DNA of 10,696 nucleotides from Candidatus Woesearchaeota archaeon (GTDB lineage Archaea > Nanobdellota > Nanobdellia > Woesearchaeales > 21-14-0-10-32-9): assembly GCA_007116295.1 (NCBI GenBank), contig SKIS01000032.1, positions 1 through 10,696 on the forward strand. Reading direction: 5' to 3'. The number at the start of each line of letters is the position of its first letter. The stretch's first letter is position 1. Positions 6,147-10,696 of the stretch are shown here, in pieces. The position numbers and the translations under genes are program-made. The notes under the pieces were generated by a model. The model saw nothing but the letters and a program-made list of their open reading frames with translations, did not search any database and was not told the DNA's origin.

Positions 6147-6914
6147 CTAAATTAGTTCAAAGTCTACTAGTACAGGTAAGTGATCTGAGAATCTAACATC
6201 AATTATTTCATAGTTAGTTATTCTTATTTGTGGACTTACCAAGATATTATCTAGCCTGTATTTAGGCTTCCAACTCGGCTCAGTAAATTTTATTTTTTTG
6301 TTGTTAAAGTGATATGCATCTACGAGTTCAGTTTCTTTCATTAAAAAGTCTAATTCTTCTGTTGAAAAAGTATTGAAGTCTCCCGCTAAGAAAACAGGGT
6401 TTTTGACGTTGTTTACTAACTCTGCAACTTCTTTCAATTGTTTTAACCTAGTTTTTTTTCTTAGAGCCAGATGGACTATTAAAAAAGTTATAGGGTCTGG
6501 AAGGTTTGCAGTGGCCTGTATTACAACTCTTTTGGTCCCCTTAGATAAGTAATGATATTTTATTTCGCCAAAAGAATATTTGGAAAGCAAAGCGTTACCT
6601 TGAAATTTAAAGATGGGCATTTTTCTAAATATTCTAAAAAAACCCACTAAAGGGTATTTTACTGAGTAAGCCAAATTTTTCAAATTGAGTTTATTCATAA
6701 ATCTAGCGCTTTGATCTTGATGTCTGGATCTTAAACTCCCGCTATCTACCTCAACTAATGCTAAAATATCAGGAGATAGCGTTTTTAAGAAATCCACCAT
6801 TTGACTATCTAACTCTTTTTTTGATCGTACAGCTCTAAACAAGTTTAGATATTGATATAAGCCCTTAGTTGTTCCTTCACAATATTCTATGTTATAGAGT
6901 ATAAATCTTGGCAT
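6147..6914 (-). CDS. Endonuclease/exonuclease/phosphatase (EEP) family protein
   Basis: 255 aa, metal-dependent EEP fold (DNase I/exonuclease III/phosphodiesterase superfamily). Signature residues are in order: N8 in LYNIEY, E55 in ALVEVDSG, H148 in IVHLALR, D179 and N181 in LAGDFNTF, D222 in YRLDNILVS, and D244-H245 in FSDHLPVLVDF. All catalytic positions are present, so it should be active. There is no signal peptide; residues about 85-103 are hydrophobic-basic but do not form a clear membrane segment. The substrate cannot be fixed: in this superfamily it may be nucleic acid, a phosphoinositide-like lipid or a nucleotide. It is convergent and abutting with mscS. Its promoter lies within the T-rich terminator region of the uS15 gene. 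Confidence 0.85.
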   Translation of the reverse strand: MPRFILYNIEYCEGTTKGLYQYLNLFRAVRSKKELDSQMVDFLKTLSPDILALVEVDSGSLRSRHQDQSARFMNKLNLKNLAYSVKYPLVGFFRIFRKMPIFKFQGNALLSKYSFGEIKYHYLSKGTKRVVIQATANLPDPITFLIVHLALRKKTRLKQLKEVAELVNNVKNPVFLAGDFNTFSTEELDFLMKETELVDAYHFNNKKIKFTEPSWKPKYRLDNILVSPQIRITNYEIIDVRFSDHLPVLVDFELI

Positions 6915-6937
6915 AAAATAAATAATAAAAGAAAGAG

Positions 6938-6945
6938 TTTAAAAA
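6938..6945 (-). promoter_or_regulatory. TATA-like box for the EEP gene
   Basis: TTTAAAAA (plus strand) centred about 27 nt before the ATG at 6914. It overlaps the second T-run of the uS15 terminator on the minus strand, so termination and initiation signals share this short gap. Confidence 0.4.
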
Positions 6946-6952
6946 AATTGTT

Positions 6953-6960
6953 AAAAAAAA
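6953..6960 (-). terminator. Oligo-T terminator after uS15
   Basis: Eight consecutive T on the minus strand beginning 4 nt after the uS15 stop, followed by a second run of seven T (6941-6947). This is the classic archaeal intrinsic termination signal, without a hairpin. Confidence 0.6.
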
Positions 6961-6963
6961 GCT

Positions 6964-7419
6964 TTATTGAACATAAAGCTTGATTTTATTCGGATCGTAT
7001 TTCCAGTTTGCAGGTAGCTTTCCTGAACCCTTGTAATATTTTGCAAGTCTTCTTATCTTGCTTTCAGTCAGTATTAAGCCTCTTTTAGCTGTTTCATCTT
7101 TAGAGTTTTCTTCTAAATGATCCTTAATCATAACTGCCTTTTTTATTAATGAAAGTAAATCTTCAGGTATTTCACCTAGCATCTTTTTTTCTGCTAAGAT
7201 TTGTGTGATTGTTTGACCAGCTAAAGCTTTTACATCTGGAAGTCCATGCTCGTCCCTTAGAGTTGCACCTATTTCACTTGCAGTTCTACCATCTTTAGCA
7301 TATTTCACCACTAATAATTTTACTTCTTTTTCAGTTAATTTAACCCAGTCAGGTACTGTTCTGTTTATAGGTCTTCTACTTTTTGATTTTCCTTTTTTTC
7401 TACTGTGCATTCTTGCCAT
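6964..7419 (-). CDS. rps15: 30S ribosomal protein uS15 (archaeal/eukaryal type)
   Basis: 151 aa, the long archaeal/eukaryal form (eukaryotic S13), not the ~89-aa bacterial form. The basic start MARMHSRKKGKSKSRRP, then TVPDWVKLT (22-30) and a helical extension (EIGATLRDEHGLPDVKALAG), are characteristic of archaea. The C-terminal rRNA-binding half has TESKIRRLAKYYKGSGKLP. uS15 binds the central domain of 16S rRNA early in 30S assembly. Unlike most first genes here it has no TATA box about 26 nt before the ATG; instead a strong Shine-Dalgarno GGAGGG sits 7 nt upstream (plus-strand 7427-7432). It therefore has a leader, or is co-transcribed with the 69-aa gene. The leader carries two hairpins. 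Confidence 0.96.
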   Translation of the reverse strand: MARMHSRKKGKSKSRRPINRTVPDWVKLTEKEVKLLVVKYAKDGRTASEIGATLRDEHGLPDVKALAGQTITQILAEKKMLGEIPEDLLSLIKKAVMIKDHLEENSKDETAKRGLILTESKIRRLAKYYKGSGKLPANWKYDPNKIKLYVQ

Positions 7420-7440
7420 AATTATTCCCTCCGTGCTTGT

Positions 7441-7491
7441 GGGAAAAGAAGTCTTTTCCCGGTATGAGTAAGCTTTAAGACCGACTCATCC
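7441..7491 (-). promoter_or_regulatory. Two-hairpin leader upstream of uS15, possible autoregulatory element
   Basis: On the transcribed (minus) strand, between the 69-aa gene stop and the uS15 Shine-Dalgarno, there are two back-to-back inverted repeats. Plus-strand 7461-7469 with 7484-7491 forms a stem of ATGAGT/ACTCAT extended by GG/CC with one bulge, around a 14-nt loop. 7441-7448 with 7453-7460 forms a perfect 8-bp stem (GGGAAAAG/CTTTTCCC) with a 4-nt loop. The second ends 8 nt before the Shine-Dalgarno. Ribosomal proteins often control their own mRNA through such leaders, and bacterial S15 is a known case. Regulation here is inference. Alternatives are an intercistronic processing or termination hairpin for the 69-aa gene. 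Confidence 0.5.
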
Positions 7492-7493
7492 TT

Positions 7494-7703
7494 TTATCTT
7501 TGTAATCTTGGTGGTTTTAAATATTTTACTTTTATTTCAAACTCTATTTCTAGGTTTTTTGAGATTAGTTTGTTTTGTTTTTTTATGAAGCTGTAAGGTT
7601 CTAGTGAGTCATATAATGATTTTTGGACTAATTCTTTTAAATAATGTACTTTTTTTAAGTATTCTTTGTAGTCTATGTAAGAATCATTTAGCTTTATTAT
7701 CAT
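7494..7703 (-). CDS. 69-aa hypothetical protein upstream of uS15
   Basis: 69 aa, basic and rich in Lys, Tyr and Leu. It begins MIIKLNDSYIDYKEYLKKVH, has a likely helix to about residue 45, then a strand-like EIEFEIKVKYLK and a basic tail. There is no Cys, signal peptide or membrane segment, and I do not recognise a family. AATAAAAATT (7724-7733 plus strand) is centred 25 nt before the ATG as a weak TATA-like box, and no Shine-Dalgarno is seen, consistent with a leaderless first cistron. The uS15 start lies 74 nt after its stop on the same strand. Co-transcription would hint at a translation-related role, but this is inference. Confidence 0.62.
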   Translation of the reverse strand: MIIKLNDSYIDYKEYLKKVHYLKELVQKSLYDSLEPYSFIKKQNKLISKNLEIEFEIKVKYLKPPRLQR

Positions 7704-7723
7704 AGAAAATAGTTGGTTGAAGT

Positions 7724-7733
7724 AATAAAAATT
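7724..7733 (-). promoter_or_regulatory. TATA-like box for the 69-aa/uS15 unit
   Basis: AT-rich box centred about 25 nt upstream of the ATG at 7703; it has weaker consensus than the others. If uS15 has no promoter of its own, this would drive uS15 as well. Confidence 0.35.
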
Positions 7734-7770
7734 GTTTTCTCTTTATTTTTCGTGGATTTTTCGATTTAAA

Positions 7771-7941
7771 CTATAAATCTTTTAAATCATCACTTACTTC
7801 AACCATTTCTTCTAACTTAGCATCATATTCTTGTTTAGTTATAACTCCTTTTTCTATTAGTAACTCTAAGAGAATTTCTAAGTTATGTCTATTTCCGTAA
7901 ATAACATCCTCTAAAGCTAATTTATCAAAGTCTTTTTTCAA
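7771..7941 (-). CDS. 56-aa SHOCT-like small protein, TTG start
   Basis: Frame from TTG at 7941 to TAG at 7771-7773, 56 aa. The TTG overlaps the TGA stop of the FMN reductase gene (TTGA), and a perfect GGAGG lies 7 nt upstream (plus-strand CCTCC 7949-7953), so translational coupling is strongly supported despite the rare start codon. The middle, NLEILLELLIEKGVITKQEY then DAKLEEMVE, matches the SHOCT pattern (short amphipathic helix, 'G-[IV]-[IL]-[ST]-x-x-E-[FY]' turn, second helix), a module seen at protein termini and in oligomerisation. The rest is acidic and ends DDLKDL. It probably works with the reductase, but no function is known. A short ORF search with ATG starts only would miss it. 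Confidence 0.75.
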   Translation of the reverse strand: MKKDFDKLALEDVIYGNRHNLEILLELLIEKGVITKQEYDAKLEEMVEVSDDLKDL

Positions 7942-8486
7942 TTTCTAGCCTCCTTTAAAGCTTTTATGTACCATTCGAATTGGTCTAAAAACTTTCCTGT
8001 GTTTTCAATTACTTTTTGATTTTGAGTGCTTGCAGATTTGAAATTCTCCCCTATACTTGGAATGTTTAATGACATAGGAATACTTACAGTTCCTAGCGCT
8101 GCTAATGGTTCTCTTAAACTCACAGCTGCCCTGACACCTCCAAAAACACCTGTACTATAAGAGCAAATAGCACTAGGCTTAAAATCGTACTCTGAATAAA
8201 AGTTATCTAATATATTTTTTAGCGCTCCTGGATAAGAGTGGTTATATTCAGCTGTACAAATCAAAAAGCCTTCTGCTTGCTCAAATAAGTCTTTTAGCTG
8301 TTTTTCTTTCTGAGTTAGTTCTTTTTTATAAGTTATAGGAACATCCAGCTTTAAGTCGTATTCTAACGGATCGATTAAAGATACATCGTGTCCTCTTTGA
8401 CCAAGCTGACTTTTTAAAAATTCTGCTACATTAATTCCTTCTCTTCCCTCTCTTTGAGAGCCATAAATTAAAATTATTTTTGCCAT
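7938..8486 (-). CDS. NAD(P)H-dependent FMN reductase, flavodoxin fold
   Basis: 182 aa. Such enzymes use NAD(P)H to reduce bound FMN, quinones, azo compounds or chromate in the cytosol. After strand 1 (AKIILIYGS) the phosphate-binding loop is GSQREGREG (9-17). The family-defining TAEYNHSYPGALKNILD lies at 78-94, and STGVFGGVRA (111-120) supplies the second FMN-contact loop. Length is standard. An upstream in-frame TTG at 8495 would add MVK, but I choose the ATG at 8486 because the TATA box 8509-8518 is centred 27 nt before it and the next residues begin the first beta strand. The 56-aa SHOCT-like gene is coupled downstream. It is divergent from a small membrane protein sharing the same TATA box. 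Confidence 0.9.
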   Translation of the reverse strand: MAKIILIYGSQREGREGINVAEFLKSQLGQRGHDVSLIDPLEYDLKLDVPITYKKELTQKEKQLKDLFEQAEGFLICTAEYNHSYPGALKNILDNFYSEYDFKPSAICSYSTGVFGGVRAAVSLREPLAALGTVSIPMSLNIPSIGENFKSASTQNQKVIENTGKFLDQFEWYIKALKEARN

Positions 8487-8508
8487 TTTAACCAAGGAAA
8501 AGACATTA

Positions 8509-8518
8509 TTTATATAAA
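8509..8518. promoter_or_regulatory. Palindromic TATA box, probably bidirectional
   Basis: TTTATATAAA is its own reverse complement. Its centre is about 27 nt from the ATG at 8486 on the minus strand and about 25 nt from the ATG at 8538 on the plus strand, so it is correctly placed for leaderless transcription in both directions. No second AT-rich box exists in the 51-nt gap. Confidence 0.6.
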
Positions 8519-8537
8519 GATACTGGCTTGTTTTATT

Positions 8538-8693
8538 ATGAACAGAAGAAAAATTGCTGCTTTAACATTAATAGCGGCTTTGCTGATAAACATGGTAGGC
8601 CTTGCAACAGGACACATACCACCTCTTTATTTTTGGGGAGTCATAATAGTCATATACATTATTTATAGAATATATTTTAAACAAAAAGAGTAG
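8538..8693 (+). CDS. 51-aa two-helix membrane miniprotein
   Basis: ATG at 8538, TAG at 8691-8693. A basic start (MNRRK) is followed by a hydrophobic segment at about 6-24, a short loop with GHIPP, a second hydrophobic segment (YFWGVIIVIYIIYRIYF, 31-47) and a Lys/Glu end. By the positive-inside rule both ends are probably cytosolic. The promoter box 8509-8518 is correctly spaced, which supports the gene despite its size. No family is recognised; small two-TM proteins of this kind are common and poorly described in DPANN genomes. The stop codon occupies the last three bases of the tRNA-Gln gene on the opposite strand. Confidence 0.6.
   Translation: MNRRKIAALTLIAALLINMVGLATGHIPPLYFWGVIIVIYIIYRIYFKQKE
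8683..8687 (-). terminator. Oligo-T terminator of tRNA-Gln
   Basis: Five T on the minus strand starting 4 nt after the tRNA 3' end, the usual short T-run end of archaeal tRNA transcripts. It lies inside the 3' end of the opposing miniprotein gene. Confidence 0.5.
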
Positions 8694-8763
8694 TCCCGCC
8701 CGGATTTGAACCGGGGTCCCGAGATCCAAAGTCTCGGATGATTGGCCGCTACACTACGGGACT
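8691..8763 (-). tRNA. tRNA-Gln (anticodon TTG)
   Basis: 73 nt folding to a full cloverleaf. The acceptor is AGTCCCG/CGGGACT (7 bp) with discriminator A. A short D-stem is followed by the GG of the D-loop. The anticodon stem CGAGA/TCTCG encloses loop CTTTGGA, giving anticodon TTG at plus-strand 8727-8729, which reads CAA/CAG glutamine. A 4-nt variable loop leads to the T-arm CCCGG-TTCAAAT-CCGGG. CCA is not encoded. An A1-T72 pair is typical of archaeal tRNA-Gln. It could be charged directly or first with Glu and then amidated by GatDE, as in archaea; that cannot be told from here. No intron. Confidence 0.96.
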
Positions 8764-8788
8764 GATAATGACATAGAATAATAAATCG

Positions 8789-8796
8789 TTTTTAAA
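8789..8796 (-). promoter_or_regulatory. AT-rich promoter box for tRNA-Gln
   Basis: TTTTTAAA (plus strand), i.e. TTTAAAAA on the minus strand, centred about 29 nt before the tRNA 5' end. This is consistent with initiation a few bases upstream of the mature tRNA. The same T-run (8789-8793) could end plus-strand transcription from the miniprotein gene. Confidence 0.4.
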
Positions 8797-8806
8797 TTTA
8801 TTTATT
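8797..8806 (+). promoter_or_regulatory. TATA-like box for the 135-aa gene
   Basis: TTTATTTATT centred 26-27 nt before the GTG at 8828. This supports the GTG start over the internal ATG at 8873. Confidence 0.4.
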
Positions 8807-8827
8807 TAGTGGCCACAATACGTATTT

Positions 8828-9235
8828 GTGACAAACAAAAGCATTAAATACTTATTTACAGAGCCTGTAATAATGAAAGAAATATTAAACGAATACTTAG
8901 ATTATCTGCTTCCTTCCCCCCACGTTTTCTACGATGCAAAAGAAAAAGACGAGGTAGAAATAAAAGAAATCTTCCCCACAGCAAAACCTTTAAAGGGACT
9001 TCCTGAAGAACAAATGAGCGGAGATAGTTTAATTATTTTAATAGGAGAAAATTTTAAAACTTTCAATGAAAAGTTCAAAGGAGCTAAACTGTTGACAGAT
9101 AATGACTATTTCTTTGAAAAATGTGAGCTGTATCAGCACATAGGAAATATTAGTTATGAAAAAGAAACGCCTGTTTTTAGCCAAGTAAGGACAAGAGTTG
9201 AAGATAACGAGTTTTATGTTTTAAAAATAAACTAG
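8828..9235 (+). CDS. 135-aa hypothetical protein upstream of rad50
   Basis: 135 aa from GTG at 8828. The GTG is preferred because the AT-rich box 8797-8806 sits at the leaderless distance; the next start, ATG at 8873, would remove 15 residues (a 120-aa product). The protein appears alpha/beta and acidic: a helix MKEILNEYLDYLLPSPHVFY, then IFPTAKPLKGLPEEQMSGD, a hydrophobic strand SLIILIG, and a C-terminal strand FYVLKI. There is one Cys and no membrane segment or recognised motif. It ends 35 nt before rad50, which has its own TATA box. It is not Mre11, the usual partner of archaeal Rad50: no phosphoesterase motifs are present. Function unknown. Confidence 0.72.
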   Translation: MTNKSIKYLFTEPVIMKEILNEYLDYLLPSPHVFYDAKEKDEVEIKEIFPTAKPLKGLPEEQMSGDSLIILIGENFKTFNEKFKGAKLLTDNDYFFEKCELYQHIGNISYEKETPVFSQVRTRVEDNEFYVLKIN

Positions 9236-9240
9236 AAGAA

Positions 9241-9250
9241 TATTTAAACA
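9241..9250 (+). promoter_or_regulatory. TATA box for rad50
   Basis: TATTTAAACA centred 25-26 nt before the ATG at 9271, immediately after the stop of the 135-aa gene. This suggests independent leaderless transcription of rad50. Confidence 0.5.
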
Positions 9251-9270
9251 TAATTTAGTTTCTTTATAAT

Positions 9271-10696
9271 ATGAAGTTAAAAAGTATTTCTTTGAAAAAT
9301 ATCAGGTCTTACAAATCTTTAGATTTAAGTTTTAAAGAAGGTACTACTTTGCTGTCCGGAGATATAGGAAGCGGTAAGACAACTATTTTGCTATCTGTAG
9401 AGTTCGCTTTATTTGGACTTATAAGAGGAGATATTAACGGAAGTTCTTTGCTTAGACATGGTTGTGAGCAGGCGAGTGTTGAATTAAGTTTTAATATAGA
9501 ACAAAAACGAGTCACAATAGGTAGAAAGCTAAAAAAAACAAGCAATAGCATAGCTCAAGACCACGGATTTATAGAAATAGATGGAGAAAAAGAAGATTTG
9601 ACAGCTATAGAGCTTAAGAGTAGAATTATAAATCTTTTAGGCTACCCTGAAGATTTAGTTTCTAAATCAAAGAATCTTATATTCCGATACTCAGTTTATA
9701 CTCCACAAGAAGATATGAAAACTATTTTGTTTGAAAATTCAGAAAGCAGATTAGAAAAGTTAAGAAAGATCTTTGGGATAGATAAATATAAGCTTGTTAA
9801 GGATAATGCTTCTAAAGTAGCGATTGAACTTAGAAGAGATATAAGATCACTTAAAGAACAGGTCACGAATATACAAGAAGTAAAAGATACCATAAAAAAA
9901 ATAGCTGGAGATGAGAAGCTCTTAGCCCAAAAATTAAATGAGAAGAAAAAAGAAGAACAAGAGATGTTGAAGAATTTAGAAGCATCTAAAAAAGGCCTGG
10001 AGTCTCTAGAAAAACAAAGAGAAGAATACATAGCGGAATTAAGAAAAAGAGATAAACTTGTAGAAAGGAAAGATCAACTTACTAAAGGTCTGAAAGAGCT
10101 TGAAAGTAAAATAGAAAAAGATACTCAAGATTACAAAAAACAAAAACAAGAATATGAAGAACAAAAAGATTTGAAATTAGAAGAAAAGCTCCGTAAATAT
10201 AAAGAAAAATTAGAAGAAATAAACCAAAAAAAATTAAGTATACAAAATAAAAGAGCAGTTTTTCAATCCCAAATAAAATCTACTTTGAAAACTCTGGATT
10301 CTCTTCCTAACACTAAGACCTGTCCTGTTTGTCAACAAGATGTAGATGAGTCTCATTTAAATAAAGTAAAGGAAGAAAAAAGTAAGGAACTTGAAACCTT
10401 AAAAACTAGCTTGGGCAAGTGCGATTCTTTTTTAGAAAAAGCGTCAGAAAAGGAATCTCTAATACAAAATCATGTAGCAGGAGTTGAAAGTAAAATAAAA
10501 GAATTATTAGTGGCCAAAGAAAGATTTTCTCAATTAGATAGAGTTCTTGTTCAAAGAAAAAAAGAGTTAGAAGAAAAACAAAAAGAAGAAAAACAAATAG
10601 TTATACAAAAAGAGTTAAAGATTTCTTTTGATAAAGATTTATACGAGCAAAAAAAGAAAGAAAAAGAAAGCCTAAATGAAAAAACGAACACTATTA
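9271..10696 (+). CDS. rad50: Rad50/SMC-like DNA repair ATPase, 3' end outside window
   Basis: 475 codons visible from ATG at 9271, still open at the window end. Rad50 with Mre11 tethers and processes DNA double-strand ends. The head starts MKLKSISLKNIRSYKSLDL with Walker A GDIGSGKTT (30-38) and the Q-loop glutamine in YTPQEDM (Q146). Residues from about 175 form a long Lys/Glu-rich coiled coil. CPVC at 351-354 is the zinc hook at the coil apex that joins two molecules, and the coil then returns. The hook at 351 implies shorter arms than the Pyrococcus protein (hook near residue 445 from memory). The signature motif, Walker B and C-terminal head lie beyond the window. Start and spacing fit the TATA box 9241-9250. 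SbcC is a less likely name, given the size and archaeal context. Confidence 0.9.
   Translation, partial: MKLKSISLKNIRSYKSLDLSFKEGTTLLSGDIGSGKTTILLSVEFALFGLIRGDINGSSLLRHGCEQASVELSFNIEQKRVTIGRKLKKTSNSIAQDHGFIEIDGEKEDLTAIELKSRIINLLGYPEDLVSKSKNLIFRYSVYTPQEDMKTILFENSESRLEKLRKIFGIDKYKLVKDNASKVAIELRRDIRSLKEQVTNIQEVKDTIKKIAGDEKLLAQKLNEKKKEEQEMLKNLEASKKGLESLEKQREEYIAELRKRDKLVERKDQLTKGLKELESKIEKDTQDYKKQKQEYEEQKDLKLEEKLRKYKEKLEEINQKKLSIQNKRAVFQSQIKSTLKTLDSLPNTKTCPVCQQDVDESHLNKVKEEKSKELETLKTSLGKCDSFLEKASEKESLIQNHVAGVESKIKELLVAKERFSQLDRVLVQRKKELEEKQKEEKQIVIQKELKISFDKDLYEQKKKEKESLNEKTNTI

Noticed and set aside
7461..7491. Possible C/D-box guide RNA in the GATGAG...ACTCAT stretch
   Set aside because: No proper C box (RTGATGA) with a paired D box (CTGA) at usual spacing; the inverted repeat is better read as an mRNA hairpin.
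9309..10031. Two minus-strand frames of 80 and 111 aa rich in Ser, Leu and Phe
   Set aside because: They are the complements of the rad50 head and coiled-coil codons (Lys/Glu-rich sense gives Phe/Leu/Ser-rich antisense); no start context.
1..10696. CRISPR array, transposon, integrase site or defence island
   Set aside because: No regularly spaced repeats, terminal inverted repeats, transposase or integrase motifs were seen, and the tRNA-Gln 3' end has no visible partial duplication in the window.

Overview
The window looks like a piece of an AT-rich archaeal genome, most likely from a DPANN-type lineage (Woesearchaeota/Pacearchaeota-like; the exact lineage is inference). The archaeal call rests on four things. 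There is an archaeal/eukaryal-type ribosomal protein uS15, an archaeal GINS (Gins51) replication subunit, a Rad50 with a CxxC zinc hook, and a tRNA-Gln without an encoded CCA. In addition, nearly every gene that begins a transcript has an AT-rich TATA box centred about 25-27 nt upstream of its start codon, which is the geometry of leaderless archaeal mRNAs. Cistrons inside operons carry Shine-Dalgarno motifs (GGAGG/GGTGG) instead.

Layout. 1-416 (-): 5' part of a protein with a PepSY-like pattern, divergent from 491-1108 (+), Gins51. A 25-residue acidic mini-ORF (1105-1182, -) faces GINS tail to tail. 1257-3942 (-) is a tight three-gene operon: a MoxR-like AAA+ ATPase with an unusual four-cysteine cluster, a protein with an HExxH motif and a VWA domain, and a 63-aa unknown. 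A 42-aa zinc-ribbon/TRASH-like gene (3993-4121, -) lies just upstream of it. 4195-6146 (+) holds a complete cyclopropane-fatty-acid synthase homologue followed by an MscS-type mechanosensitive channel, an unexpected pair for an archaeon. 6147-6914 (-) is an EEP-fold nuclease/phosphatase. 6964-7703 (-) carries uS15 behind a leader with two hairpins and, upstream, a 69-aa unknown. 7771-8486 (-) is a two-gene operon of an NAD(P)H-dependent FMN reductase and a TTG-started 56-aa SHOCT-like protein. One palindromic TATA box at 8509-8518 appears to serve both this operon and a 51-aa membrane miniprotein (8538-8693, +). 8691-8763 (-) is tRNA-Gln(TTG). 8828-9235 (+) is an unknown with a GTG start. 9271 to the window end (+) is the 5' part of rad50.

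How the parts relate: replication (GINS), repair (Rad50) and translation (uS15, tRNA-Gln) genes are interleaved with envelope genes (Cfa, MscS, the small membrane protein) and a probable chaperone/metal-insertion type ATPase-VWA module. No transposases, integrases, CRISPR arrays or other mobile elements are visible. The candidates for undescribed biology are the AAA+/HExxH-VWA/63-aa module with its small zinc-finger neighbour, the Cfa-MscS pair in an archaeon, and several small genes supported by promoter geometry.
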